Shown piece by piece: positions 16,914 through 26,468 of a DNA stretch of 64,000 bases. Each line of letters opens with the position of its first letter. Positions within the stretch are counted from its first letter, which is position 1. The notes under the pieces were generated by a model. It was not told where the DNA came from, did no database searches, and saw only the letters and a program-made list of their open reading frames with translations. Origin of the DNA: an uncultured Tateyamaria sp. (GTDB taxonomy: Bacteria; Pseudomonadota; Alphaproteobacteria; Rhodobacterales; Rhodobacteraceae). The stretch lies in assembly GCF_947503705.1 (NCBI RefSeq), contig NZ_CANNES010000010.1, positions 62,001 to 126,000 of the forward strand, in the 5' to 3' direction. Made by a program: the position numbers and the translations under genes.

Positions 16914-18767
16914 ATGCCCGCAGATACGACCGCGCAAGCGGCCCAGGCCGAACCGGCCACACCCACGCCTGATCCCAAAGATGACACGGCCAGCGCCGAA
17001 CGCCGTTCCGGGCTGCGCACGATACGCAAAGTCGCGCCTTATCTGTGGCCTGCCGATATGCCTTGGGTCAAAAAGCGTGTTGTTCTGGCCCTGATCGCAT
17101 TGGTGGTGTCCAAGCTGGTCTCTGTGGGGACGCCCTTGCTGTATCGTGATGCTGTGGATGCGCTCGCGGGGGACGGTGTATCGGTACTGGCCCTCGGAGC
17201 CATCGGCCTCACCATTGCCTACGGTTTTGCCCGGCTGATGACCGTTGGGTTTCAGCAATTGCGCGATGCAGTCTTTGCCCGGGTGGGGCAGCGTGCGCTA
17301 CGCATGTTGGCACTTGAGACGTTCGAGCATATTCACCGCCTATCGATGCGCTATCACATCACGCGCAAAACGGGGGGGCTGAGCCGGATCATTGAACGCG
17401 GCGTGAAAGGTGTCGATTTCCTTCTGCGTTTCCTGCTCTTTTCCATTGGGCCACTCGTGCTGGAACTGCTGATGATCGGGATCATCCTGACGATCCTCTT
17501 TGACGTGTCTTATCTGCTGATTGTTGCGGTCACGATTGGCTTATACGTTTGGTTCACCTTTGCAGTGACGGAATGGCGGGTGAAGCTGCGCAAGGTCATG
17601 AATGACCAGGACACTGACGCCAATCAAAAGGCTATCGATAGCCTTCTCAACTTTGAAACGGTCAAGTATTTCGGCGCTGAGCGGCGCGAGGCGATGCGAT
17701 ATGACAGCGCGATGGAGCGGTATGAGGCAGCTGCCCTCAAGACCAGCTATTCGCTGGCCTTCCTCAATTTCGGTCAGTCGGTGATCATCACCGGTGGTCT
17801 TGTGGGGGTGATGGTGATGGCCGCCTTGGGCGTGCAGAATGGGGACCTTACGGTGGGCGATTTCGTCATGGTTAACGCCTATATGATCCAGATCACGATG
17901 CCTTTGAACTTTCTGGGTACAGTTTATCGCGAGATCAGACAGGCGCTCGTCGATATGGGTGAGATGTTCGATCTGCTGGAACAGCCCGCCGAGGTTCAGG
18001 ATGCAGCCGGTGCGCGGGCCCTCAAGGTCACCGGCGGCCAGATCGAGCTGGACGATGTACACTTTGGCTATGATGCGGCCCGTCCGATCCTCAAGGGGGT
18101 GTCTGTTGTCGCAGAGCCGGGACAAATGGTGGCCATTGTCGGCTCGACCGGTTCTGGCAAGTCAACCATCGGGCGGCTTTTGTTCCGCTTTTATGACGTG
18201 GGTTCGGGCGCGCTGCGCATCGATGGGCAAGACATTCGCGACGTGACCCAGGAAAGCCTGCACGCTGCCATCGGTGTGGTGCCTCAGGACACGGTTTTGT
18301 TCAACGACACGATCCGTTACAACATTGCTTACGGTCGGGATGATGCCAGTCCCGATGACATCGTCGCCGCCGCAAAGGCGGCACAGATCCATGATTTTAT
18401 CGAAGCCTTGCCAGATGGCTATGATACGACTGTGGGAGAGCGTGGCCTAAAACTGTCCGGTGGCGAGAAACAACGCGTTGGCATTGCACGGACCCTCCTC
18501 AAAAACCCGCCCATACTGCTGTTGGACGAGGCGACCAGTGCGCTGGACAGCGAGACCGAGCAAGAGATCAAGGATGCGCTTGTGCAAGCTGGCGAAGGCC
18601 GCACGGTTCTGACCATTGCGCACCGCCTGAGCACGATTGCCGAAGCGGACCGCATTGTTGTGCTGGAGAAAGGCGAAATCGTCGAAACAGGCACGCATGA
18701 GGCGCTTTTGGCCAAAGATGGCCGCTATGCTCAACTCTGGCACCGACAGCAATCTGACGAAGACTAA
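16914..18767 (+). CDS. ATM1-type ABC exporter (permease fused to ATPase)
   Basis: A 617-residue half-transporter that works as a homodimer. Residues 1-330 hold six membrane helices of the ABC exporter fold, preceded by a basic, amphipathic N-terminus. The ATPase has Walker A GSTGSGKST, the Q-loop GVVPQDTVLFNDTI, the signature LSGGEKQRVGIARTL, Walker B ILLLDEATSALD and the H-loop IAHRLSTI. Motifs such as TRKTGGLSRIIERGVKG and LNFETVKYFGAE are characteristic of the ATM1/HMT1 group that exports glutathione-linked or Fe-S precursor compounds and heavy metals. It converges with the RND operon across a region packed with hairpins. Confidence 0.92.
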   Translation: MPADTTAQAAQAEPATPTPDPKDDTASAERRSGLRTIRKVAPYLWPADMPWVKKRVVLALIALVVSKLVSVGTPLLYRDAVDALAGDGVSVLALGAIGLTIAYGFARLMTVGFQQLRDAVFARVGQRALRMLALETFEHIHRLSMRYHITRKTGGLSRIIERGVKGVDFLLRFLLFSIGPLVLELLMIGIILTILFDVSYLLIVAVTIGLYVWFTFAVTEWRVKLRKVMNDQDTDANQKAIDSLLNFETVKYFGAERREAMRYDSAMERYEAAALKTSYSLAFLNFGQSVIITGGLVGVMVMAALGVQNGDLTVGDFVMVNAYMIQITMPLNFLGTVYREIRQALVDMGEMFDLLEQPAEVQDAAGARALKVTGGQIELDDVHFGYDAARPILKGVSVVAEPGQMVAIVGSTGSGKSTIGRLLFRFYDVGSGALRIDGQDIRDVTQESLHAAIGVVPQDTVLFNDTIRYNIAYGRDDASPDDIVAAAKAAQIHDFIEALPDGYDTTVGERGLKLSGGEKQRVGIARTLLKNPPILLLDEATSALDSETEQEIKDALVQAGEGRTVLTIAHRLSTIAEADRIVVLEKGEIVETGTHEALLAKDGRYAQLWHRQQSDED

Positions 18768-18774
18768 GGTGGAC

Positions 18775-18896
18775 GGAGACCGGCGCGGTCTCCGGCAGTT
18801 TTCCGGCGCGGAAAACAACATCGCGGAACGGTTTGTGCCTGGCGCATTGTACGAGGCGCCACAGTCCGGCCTGTTTCCGCGTCGGAAACAGGCCGG
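18775..18896. repeat. Array of four perfect hairpins between convergent genes
   Basis: Four inverted repeats fill the gap between the ABC exporter and RND permease genes: 18775-18793 (GGAGACCG, loop GCG), 18798-18816 (GTTTTCCG, loop GCG), 18840-18861 (TGGCGC arms, 10-base loop) and 18866-18896 (14-base arms CCGGCCTGTTTCCG, loop CGT). All arms are perfect. They probably act as bidirectional terminators or transcript-end protectors. The same three-base-loop design recurs at 27922-28029. Confidence 0.7.
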
Positions 18897-18901
18897 TCAG
18901 G

Positions 18902-21900
18902 TCACTCGGCGGCTTTCAGAGGGGCGTGACCCAGGGGCAATGTCGTTTGCCGAGGATCAACGCCGTCATCTTCGTCAAAGTCCCATACAATTTCCCGGTT
19001 GGGCATCTGCGACGCAGAGCGCACCAGTGCCCAATCGCGGGCCGCCCGGCTGGCCCGGCCCATGGACAGCTTTGCCAACAGTTGGCTGGCCCACATCGCA
19101 TAGGTCACGATCCAAACCCGAACAGCCAGCATCGACGGCGTCACCATCAAGGTCAGAACCGTCGCGACACCCAGTCCAAAGACCACGGCCGTCGCCAGTT
19201 GTTTCCACCAGAGGGCAGTGGGGCTGTCGACGGTATATCCGCCATTGCCAAAGTCCAAGCTAAGGCCGAACATCATCGGTGCGAGGCCTGCCATTGTGGT
19301 GATCGTGGTCAGCAAAACAGGGCGAATACGGTCTTGTGCGGTCCGAATGATCGCCTCGATCCGGGGCATGTATTTCTCATACTCCTGATAGGTGTCGATC
19401 AGCACGATGTTGTTGTTCACCACGATCCCGGCCAAGGCGACGATACCCGTACCGGTCATGATGATCGAAAACGGCTGACCCATAACGAGCATCCCGATCA
19501 GAACACCCGCGGTGGACAAGACCACGGCACCTAATACCAGCAGCGAGTTGTAGATCGAATTGAACTGCGCCAACAGAATAATGAACATCAGTCCCAACGC
19601 GCCCAAAAAGGCCTGCCCAAGGAAGGCACCCGACTCCGCCTGATCCTCTTGATCACCGGTCCATTCATATTCCAGCCCGGCGGCAAAGGGGGATGTGTCC
19701 AACCACTTTGTCAGTTCCGCAATCCGCTCGGTTGGATTAACCGGCACCAAATTCGCAGCACCTTCTTCAACGACCCGTTTCAGGTCCACGACATCACCAG
19801 CAGGCAACGTTTTGTAGACCGAATAGCGCGTCCGGTTTGGGGCTTCGATTGGCCCATTTGGATCGACCTTGAGGTATCCCAGATTGAGGCCAACCTGTGT
19901 ATTCACGTCATTTGGATTGTCTTCCACGCGCATGACCTTGACCAAACCGTCCTGCACGTCCGCCTTAACATCAAAGTATCGCTTTTGGCCGACGCGGTTG
20001 ATCTGGGCCAATTCGGCCACCGGCGTACGCGTGATGAAGTTGGCCAGCGGCACCAGACCATCGGCGGTGCGCACCTTGAGGGTGTCGAGCGTGCTCAGCA
20101 CCCTGTCCTCTTCCGGCAGGCGCACACGGATTTCGATCTCTTCATCCGAGGTGTCCACCCGCATCGTGTCGAGCAACAGGCCACGGGTCACGAGTTGAAC
20201 CATGGCCCCCACAGTCGCCACATCGGCGCCATAGCGGCCAGCCTTTTGCACATCCACGTCGATCTGCCAGTCGATACCGGGCAGGGGGCGGGTGTCTTCG
20301 GTCTTGATGATACCGGCGGTGGTGTCGAATTGCTGACGGGCCAGTCCGGCGGCGTCCATCAGGCTTTGCCAGTCATCGCCCTTGATGCGCAAATGCACAG
20401 GTTTGGCGCTGGCGGGGCCTTGGGCCAGAGCCTGCACGTCAGTCTTGATCCCGGGGATCTGGGCCAGTTCGGCGGACAACTCTTCTAGGATTGTGTCGCC
20501 GTCAAAATCGACCGCTTTGATCTCGCGCATCACGGTGTAATTGATGAACGGCAGCGTAAACCAAGGCTCAACCGCGTCGGGGCGTTCGCCCCAGGGAATG
20601 GTTTCCAGCTGGATCTGCCCGATGGAATCATTGGGCGACTGCGCCCCACCCGTGTTGGCGTTCAACCCGCCGTCACCGGCAAAGGCAAAGGCACTGCGAA
20701 TGCCGGGATGGGCATTAATGACCGCTTCGGCCTGTTGCAGCAGAGCGTCCTTTTCATCAAGGCTGAGGTTGCCGCGCGCCAGCACATAGACCAGCGCCTG
20801 CTCGGGTTCGGTCGCGACAAAGAATTCGACGCCGCGGTTGTTGTTGATGAAATAGATCAGGGTTGTACCGACAAACACAAAGACAAAGCCGATCATCACC
20901 AGCGGCATCACCGGATTACCGACGATGCCCTGGATCGTGTAGCCGAAAGCGGAGCGTTGGTAGCCCGAGTTCACCTTGCGCGCCCGCTTTCCAACGACGG
21001 CGCGGACGCCCCATGCGATACCGCCGAAAAAACGTGCGACGATTGCAAAGGCGGCAAGCACCACCAAAATGGATCCGGCAATGCCAGAGATCATGATCGC
21101 AGTCAGGCCGAGGCCGACGAGAAAGGTGTTCAGGAATGCGGGCAAAACCGAGCCCCAGATGTCTTGCTGGTCCATCGCGCCCAGGATCTCGCCCGCCTGA
21201 CCTACCAAGGGTTGGAAAGCGGCAAGTGGCACCAGCAGTGCTGTCGCCAGAACCAAGACGGCCAAATGCGCCAGAATGGGCAGCTTTGTAATGCGCGTCA
21301 CGGCGGCGCCCAAAACATCCATCAAACGTCCCAGAACCCCGCCCATCACCGGCAGGTAAATCAGCGCCACGATCAGCGACGCGGACAGAACAAAGATCAG
21401 GGTGACGGGCAGCATGCCCATGAATTCACCCGGTACGCCGGGCCAGAACAGCATCGGCAGGAACGCACAGAGCGTCGTGGCCGTCGAGGACACCACAGGC
21501 CAGAACATCCGCTTGGCCGCCTCGACATAAGACCGCATGGGCCCCACACCTGCCTGTTGCCGTTTGTCCGCATATTCCACAACCACAATGGCCCCGTCGA
21601 CCAGCATCCCCACCGACAGGATCAGCCCGAACATCACGATGTTCGAGATCGAAATGCCCATGATCGCCAAAAGCACAAAGCACAGTAGGAACGAGGTGGG
21701 AATCGCAAAGCCCACCAGAACAGAAGCGCGGGGGCCCAGGAACGCCAGCGAAACAATCATCACCAGCGCGATGGCTGTCAGCACCGACCCCTGCAACTGC
21801 CCCACCATGGAAGCAACCTCGCGGCTTTGGTCATTTGAGGTCCCCACTTCAACCGCGACTTGCAGCCCTTCGGGCCACTCAGCGGCCTTTTCGGCCACAA

Positions 21901-22801
21901 GCGCTTTCACAGCGGTGGCTGTGTCGATCAGGTTGAAGCCTTTGCGCTTGACCACTTGCAGTGCAACGGTGTCTTCGCCGTTAAAGCGAGCGGTCGAGGT
22001 GCGATCTTCAAAAGTCAGGTTGATCTGCGCCAGATCACCAAGGGTCACGACTCGGTCGCCATTGGTCTTGACCGGCAGGTCATAGATGTCGCGGGTCTCA
22101 TCAAAAGAAGATGGGATTTTGACGGCAAATGCGCCTTGATCTGTTTCGATCTCGCCTGCGGCAATCAGTTGGTTGTTGTTCTGCACAACGGTGATCAGTT
22201 CGCCTGCCGTCACGTTGTATGCCTCAAGACGCAACGGGTCGATGATGACCTCGACCATCTCGTCGCGGCTGCCCACGATGCTGGCCTCAAGTACGGCATC
22301 CATCGCCTCGATATCATCCTGAAGGTCTTTGGCCACGCGTGTGATCGTGCGTTCCGGCACCGGGCCGGTCAGGTTCACGATGATGATGGGGAATTCGGAA
22401 AAGTTGAACTCGTCCAGCGTATATTGCTCATAACCGTCGGGGAAATCGGCCTCGGCGCTGTCCATGGCGTCGCGCACATCGGCCATGACTTGCGTCTTGT
22501 TCCAGCCAAATTCGAACTCGAGCACGACGTTGGCATAGCCCTCGGCGGCGGTGGCTGTCATCTTGTTCAGGCCGTCAAGATCGGCCAATTCGGTCTCCAT
22601 CGGCTTAACCAGCAGCGTTTCGCTGTCTGCCGCCGAGATGCCCGGAAAGGGAAGCGAGATGACAAGGGTTGGGATTTCGATGTCCGGCTCGCCCTCTTTC
22701 GGCAGGCTGATGTAAGCAGCCGCGCCCGCAACAAGGGAAAGCACGATAAAGGCAAGTACCATCCGCGCACGAGACGCGGCCCAGTCAACAACACCGGTCA
22801 T
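18902..22801 (-). CDS. RND family multidrug efflux permease
   Basis: Inner-membrane proton-driven efflux pump of the AcrB/HAE type, 1299 residues, about 250 longer than AcrB. It shows the N-terminal helix, two porter halves (PFPGISAADSE, TSNDQSREVA), and TM4 with GLILSVGMLVDGAIVVVEYAD. Here the second of the two TM4 aspartates of AcrB is Gly, leaving Asp near residue 402. The matching second-half motif is GIVALAGIVVNNNIVLID. An insertion at about residues 500-600 adds several hydrophobic segments between the first membrane bundle and the second periplasmic half. The start overlaps the adaptor gene by four bases. No outer-membrane channel gene is adjacent. Confidence 0.92.
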   Translation of the reverse strand: MTGVVDWAASRARMVLAFIVLSLVAGAAAYISLPKEGEPDIEIPTLVISLPFPGISAADSETLLVKPMETELADLDGLNKMTATAAEGYANVVLEFEFGWNKTQVMADVRDAMDSAEADFPDGYEQYTLDEFNFSEFPIIIVNLTGPVPERTITRVAKDLQDDIEAMDAVLEASIVGSRDEMVEVIIDPLRLEAYNVTAGELITVVQNNNQLIAAGEIETDQGAFAVKIPSSFDETRDIYDLPVKTNGDRVVTLGDLAQINLTFEDRTSTARFNGEDTVALQVVKRKGFNLIDTATAVKALVAEKAAEWPEGLQVAVEVGTSNDQSREVASMVGQLQGSVLTAIALVMIVSLAFLGPRASVLVGFAIPTSFLLCFVLLAIMGISISNIVMFGLILSVGMLVDGAIVVVEYADKRQQAGVGPMRSYVEAAKRMFWPVVSSTATTLCAFLPMLFWPGVPGEFMGMLPVTLIFVLSASLIVALIYLPVMGGVLGRLMDVLGAAVTRITKLPILAHLAVLVLATALLVPLAAFQPLVGQAGEILGAMDQQDIWGSVLPAFLNTFLVGLGLTAIMISGIAGSILVVLAAFAIVARFFGGIAWGVRAVVGKRARKVNSGYQRSAFGYTIQGIVGNPVMPLVMIGFVFVFVGTTLIYFINNNRGVEFFVATEPEQALVYVLARGNLSLDEKDALLQQAEAVINAHPGIRSAFAFAGDGGLNANTGGAQSPNDSIGQIQLETIPWGERPDAVEPWFTLPFINYTVMREIKAVDFDGDTILEELSAELAQIPGIKTDVQALAQGPASAKPVHLRIKGDDWQSLMDAAGLARQQFDTTAGIIKTEDTRPLPGIDWQIDVDVQKAGRYGADVATVGAMVQLVTRGLLLDTMRVDTSDEEIEIRVRLPEEDRVLSTLDTLKVRTADGLVPLANFITRTPVAELAQINRVGQKRYFDVKADVQDGLVKVMRVEDNPNDVNTQVGLNLGYLKVDPNGPIEAPNRTRYSVYKTLPAGDVVDLKRVVEEGAANLVPVNPTERIAELTKWLDTSPFAAGLEYEWTGDQEDQAESGAFLGQAFLGALGLMFIILLAQFNSIYNSLLVLGAVVLSTAGVLIGMLVMGQPFSIIMTGTGIVALAGIVVNNNIVLIDTYQEYEKYMPRIEAIIRTAQDRIRPVLLTTITTMAGLAPMMFGLSLDFGNGGYTVDSPTALWWKQLATAVVFGLGVATVLTLMVTPSMLAVRVWIVTYAMWASQLLAKLSMGRASRAARDWALVRSASQMPNREIVWDFDEDDGVDPRQTTLPLGHAPLKAAE

Positions 22802-24075
22802 TGGGTTTGCTCCTGAAAGGTGGGTGCGACGGTGACGCCGGCAGTAACAAATTCCTGGCCTACAAGAATGACGTTGACCATGTCAGGCAGACCGGTCAGC
22901 CAAACGCCTTGCGCCGTGTCGCGCAGGATATTTACGGGCATAAAGGCCACGACGTTATCGTCGGACACGGTGCGCAGCCCAATCTTGCCCTCCTCATTGA
23001 GGGTTAGGGCCGAGGCGGGCAAAAGGTGGGCGCGTGCCCCGGCGGCCGAAATCGCAATCTCTGCGGTTTGGCCGTCGCGGATCGCAAAGTCAGAGTTGGG
23101 CACTTCAATCTCGACCCGGAAGGTGCGGGTGGTGGTGTCAGCGGCCCGGCTGAGGAAGGTCACCGTGCCGGTCACGTCACCGCCGCCTGCGGCGAGCCTT
23201 GCGGCGGCGGTTGCACCGACCTCGACCCGGTTCACTTCGGTCTCTGGCACAAAGGCCACCAGCTTCATCGGGTCAAGCTGAATGACGGTGGCGCAAATGG
23301 ACCCTTCTTGCAGCAGGCTACCAAGTTCGGCGGTGTCGGTTTCCAGAATGCCAGCGAAAGGCGCGCGCATTTCCAGTCGCTCGATTTCTTTTTCGGCAGA
23401 GGCCACAGCGGCTGCGGCACTCTCGATCGTGGCATCGGCCGACTCCATGCCCGACTTGGCGCCGATCACACCGGCGCGGGCCGCAGAAAGCGCCGCCTCG
23501 GCCGCAGCATAGGCCGCATCGGCCCCTTTGACTCTGGTTTCGGAGGCAAAGCCGCCTTCGCTCAGACGGCTGGCGGCGTTCTGATTCACACGCGCTTCTT
23601 CGAGCCGGGCAACGGCCTCGGCAACGCTGGCCTCAGATTGGGGAATTCGGCTTTCGGCTTCGGTCTTGCGGGCGACGGCCTCGGCAACGCGGGCGCGGGC
23701 CTCGGCGAGGGCCGAACCACGGGTACCGGGATCAAGGCGACACAGCAGCTCGCCTTCCTCAATGAACGCGCCTTTTCGCAAGGGGGGCGATACCACTGTC
23801 GAGGTTGTTTCGGCGCGCACATCAACCTGGCGGGCGGCTTCGGTCTGGCCACGGAGCATTACCGCGCTGTCAATCTCTCGGGCTACCGACCGGCGGGCCA
23901 CGACCTTGATCAATCCGTCGTCGACAACGGCTTGCGCTGTTTCGGGCTCGGCTTCTGGCGTGGGGGCCTCTTCGCGCGCGCCGTTCAGAAAAGCCATGGT
24001 ACGCTCACGCTCGATCACCCAAAAATACAGAGCGGTCGCCACCAGGATGGCAAGAATGAATGAAACGATGCGCAT
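22798..24075 (-). CDS. RND efflux periplasmic adaptor (membrane fusion protein)
   Basis: A 425-residue adaptor that links the RND permease to an outer-membrane channel. It has an N-terminal anchor (VSFILAILVATALYFWVI), a lipoyl/barrel-sandwich domain split by a long Ala/Glu-rich coiled-coil hairpin (about residues 120-220, with repeated ARA-EA patterns), then beta-barrel and membrane-proximal domains (IQLDPMKLVAFVPETEVNRV, GTVTFLSRAADTTTRTFRV). ATG 24075 is chosen because AGGGA precedes it and the anchor starts there; ATG 24132 adds 19 residues and has no ribosome-binding site. It is the first gene of the operon, and its stop overlaps the permease start. Confidence 0.9.
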   Translation of the reverse strand: MRIVSFILAILVATALYFWVIERERTMAFLNGAREEAPTPEAEPETAQAVVDDGLIKVVARRSVAREIDSAVMLRGQTEAARQVDVRAETTSTVVSPPLRKGAFIEEGELLCRLDPGTRGSALAEARARVAEAVARKTEAESRIPQSEASVAEAVARLEEARVNQNAASRLSEGGFASETRVKGADAAYAAAEAALSAARAGVIGAKSGMESADATIESAAAAVASAEKEIERLEMRAPFAGILETDTAELGSLLQEGSICATVIQLDPMKLVAFVPETEVNRVEVGATAAARLAAGGGDVTGTVTFLSRAADTTTRTFRVEIEVPNSDFAIRDGQTAEIAISAAGARAHLLPASALTLNEEGKIGLRTVSDDNVVAFMPVNILRDTAQGVWLTGLPDMVNVILVGQEFVTAGVTVAPTFQEQTQ

Positions 24076-24149
24076 TTGCGATATTCCCTGACGCTTTCGA
24101 ACAGCCGCTGCTGGCGGCAAGATTTGACTCATATAGAGTGTCTTACGAC

Positions 24150-24165
24150 TAAACTAACCAGTTCA
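24150..24165. promoter_or_regulatory. TetR-type operator candidate upstream of the RND efflux operon
   Basis: TAAACTAACCAGTTCA is an imperfect 16-bp palindrome with perfect AACT/AGTT half-sites four bases apart, about 75 bases before the adaptor ATG. Efflux operons of this kind are usually controlled by TetR-family repressors, but no regulator gene lies next to it. Confidence 0.35.
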
Positions 24166-24325
24166 GATTACTTTTTTTGGCAATAATCTGCAATGCGTCG
24201 CAATTGACGCAGTTTGCCGCATTTTTTGTCACTCTTGGCTTGGCCGCACGGGCGCGATAAGAGGGGCGCGAAATCAAGCGTGTGGGCCATACCAAAAGGC
24301 GGTCCAAACATGAAGGAGCGCGGGC

Positions 24326-24994
24326 GTGAGCAATACGGACAGCTTTATCGAAGAGGTCACCGAAGAGGTCCGCCGCGACCGGCTTTACGGCTATCTCAAA
24401 CGCTATGGCTGGATTGCGGGGCTGGTGATCGTGCTGATCGTCGGGGCCGCCGCCTTTAACGAATATCGCAATGCGCAGGCCGACGCCGCCGCACAGGCCC
24501 TGGGCGATGCAATGCTGGCCGGGCTAAGCGAGGACGACGAAGCAGCCCGCGCCGCCGCCCTGAGCACCGTTGAGGCAGGCACCGCCGAAGGTGCTGCCAT
24601 TCTGGCCTTTTTGACGGCCGGTGTTCAGGCCGATGCCGAAGAGACAGCGCAGGCCGTCGAGACGCTGAATACCGTCAGCAATAATGCAGATATCCCGCTG
24701 ATTTATCGGCAGGTGGCAACGTTCAAGGCGCTGACCCTGCAAGCCGACACATTGGATATCGACGCCCGCCGCGCCGGATTTGAGGCGCTGGCCGTGCCGG
24801 GTGTTTCGCTGCGGGTCGTGGCCGAAGAGCAATTGGCACTGATCGACATCGAGTCCGGCAATGTGGACGGCGCAATCGAACGGTTCCGCGCCATTCTCGA
24901 AGATGCTGAGGCGACCACGGGCTTGCAACGTCGTGCCCTACAGGCAATTGTGGCCTTGGGTGGATCGCCCTCGGCGGACGAGGCGAATGAGTAA
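24326..24994 (+). CDS. YfgM-like tetratricopeptide membrane protein
   Basis: A 222-residue bitopic protein with a short cytoplasmic N-terminus (EEVTEEVRRDRLYGYLKRYG), one membrane helix (WIAGLVIVLIVGAAAFNEY) and a helical TPR-like periplasmic domain. This fits the YfgM/DUF2133 family, ancillary to the SecYEG translocon and periplasmic chaperones. Translation starts at GTG 24326, with GAAGGAG at 24312-24318. The gene is just upstream of bamB and der, the same order seen in many proteobacteria (yfgM-bamB-der), which supports the call. The short open frames upstream are not genes. Confidence 0.87.
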   Translation: MSNTDSFIEEVTEEVRRDRLYGYLKRYGWIAGLVIVLIVGAAAFNEYRNAQADAAAQALGDAMLAGLSEDDEAARAAALSTVEAGTAEGAAILAFLTAGVQADAEETAQAVETLNTVSNNADIPLIYRQVATFKALTLQADTLDIDARRAGFEALAVPGVSLRVVAEEQLALIDIESGNVDGAIERFRAILEDAEATTGLQRRALQAIVALGGSPSADEANE

Positions 24995-25004
24995 GGGCTT
25001 GGAC

Positions 25005-26396
25005 ATGGCTGAAACAGGCAATCGGGCGTTGGCCTGCGGTTTGATGATGCAGCAGCCACGCCGCGCTGGTCTGGTCACAGCGCTCGTTGCGGCCTCCGTT
25101 CTGTTGGCCGCCTGCTCAGAACGCGAGATTATCCTGCCCGGCAAGCGCGAGCCGATCACGGCCGTGTTGTCAGGATCAGATACTGAAACAGACGCCGAGA
25201 CCGAAGTGGTCGAAGCTGCTGACGCCCCGCGCGACATTCAACTTCCTGGACAGGTTGCGAATGCGGATGCAGGCCAAGGTTTGGGCATCCAAGCCTTTCG
25301 CACCGACAATCCACAGCTTTCCACTGCATTGAACCCGGTTTGGGCTGTGAATATCGGCGAAGGTGACAGCCGCAAACATCGTATTGTGGCTGACCCGGTC
25401 GTGTCTGGTGGGCGCATTTTCACCCTTGATGCCACCACGCAAGTCACTGCCGTATCGGCAGGTGGCGGGATCATTTGGCAACGTGATGTGCTGCCCGATG
25501 GCGCGGACGAAGACGACGCAACAGGCGGCGGCATGGCTGCGGAGGGCGATGTCCTTTACGTGACTACGGGCTTTGGCGCTATCAGCGCGCTGGACGCCGC
25601 AACCGGCGCCACCATCTGGACACAAGACCTGGAATCAACCGGTTCGGGCCGCCCGGCGGTGTTCGGTGATTTGGTCTATGTGGTGTCTGGAGATGACACG
25701 GGCTGGGCGCTGGACAAGGCCGATGGCCGGATCAAGTGGCAGACCACCGCGGCCGAGAGCGGTTCAAATGTGTTGGGCGCGCCCGCGCCGATTGTGACGG
25801 ATGATCTGGCTGTTTTTGCCTTTGGATCGGGCGAGTTGCAGGCCGTTTTTCGCCGGGGCGGCCTGCGCCGCTGGGACGCGTCGGTTCTGGGCGAACGCAA
25901 GGGCCGGGCTCTGTCCAAGATCGGCGACGTGACGGGCCAGCCCATCGCGGCGGATGGCATGATCTATGCGGGCAACCAATCGGGTCGGACAATCGCAATC
26001 GACGCATCTAGCGGCGCCCGTGTCTGGACGGCCAACGAAGGTGCGATTGACACGGTTCTGCCCGTTGGCGGCAGTGTATTTCTGGTCAGTGACCGCAACG
26101 TGCTGCTGCGCCTTGACGGCGCCGATGGCAGCCGGATCTGGGGCACCGAGCTGCCAAATTTCGTCCGTGACCGGCCAGGTCGCACCGCAGAGGTTTTTGC
26201 CCACCATGGGCCAATCCTGGCAGGGGACCGACTGATTGTTGTGTCCTCGGATGGGTTGCTGCGCAGCTTTGACCCGGTTTCGGGGGCTTTGACGGGCACG
26301 GCTGACATTCCGGGCGGCGCCTCGACCGAAGCGGTTGTGGCGGGGCAGACCCTCTATGTCGTATCACGCAACGGGCAGCTCCTGGCTTATCGCTAG
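25005..26396 (+). CDS. bamB: BamB-like PQQ/beta-propeller outer-membrane assembly lipoprotein
   Basis: A 463-residue lipoprotein: signal with lipobox LLAACS, then an eight-bladed beta-propeller of PQQ-like repeats (GGRIFTLDATTQVTAVSAGG, GFGAISALDAATGATIWTQD, VYVVSGDDTGWALDKADGRI, GRTIAIDASSGARVWTANEG, LLRLDGADGSRIWGTELP). In the BAM complex BamB helps fold beta-barrels into the outer membrane. ATG 25005 has AAGGG seven bases upstream; ATG 24987, overlapping the yfgM stop, and ATG 25044 are alternatives that only change the pre-lipobox segment. The yfgM-bamB-der order supports the identification. Confidence 0.85.
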   Translation: MAETGNRALACGLMMQQPRRAGLVTALVAASVLLAACSEREIILPGKREPITAVLSGSDTETDAETEVVEAADAPRDIQLPGQVANADAGQGLGIQAFRTDNPQLSTALNPVWAVNIGEGDSRKHRIVADPVVSGGRIFTLDATTQVTAVSAGGGIIWQRDVLPDGADEDDATGGGMAAEGDVLYVTTGFGAISALDAATGATIWTQDLESTGSGRPAVFGDLVYVVSGDDTGWALDKADGRIKWQTTAAESGSNVLGAPAPIVTDDLAVFAFGSGELQAVFRRGGLRRWDASVLGERKGRALSKIGDVTGQPIAADGMIYAGNQSGRTIAIDASSGARVWTANEGAIDTVLPVGGSVFLVSDRNVLLRLDGADGSRIWGTELPNFVRDRPGRTAEVFAHHGPILAGDRLIVVSSDGLLRSFDPVSGALTGTADIPGGASTEAVVAGQTLYVVSRNGQLLAYR

Positions 26397-26468
26397 AATT
26401 TTCGGTCCTTTCCGTTTCAGCGCGAATGGTCTATGTGCCGCGCTTGATCTGATTTCCAGGACCGCACA

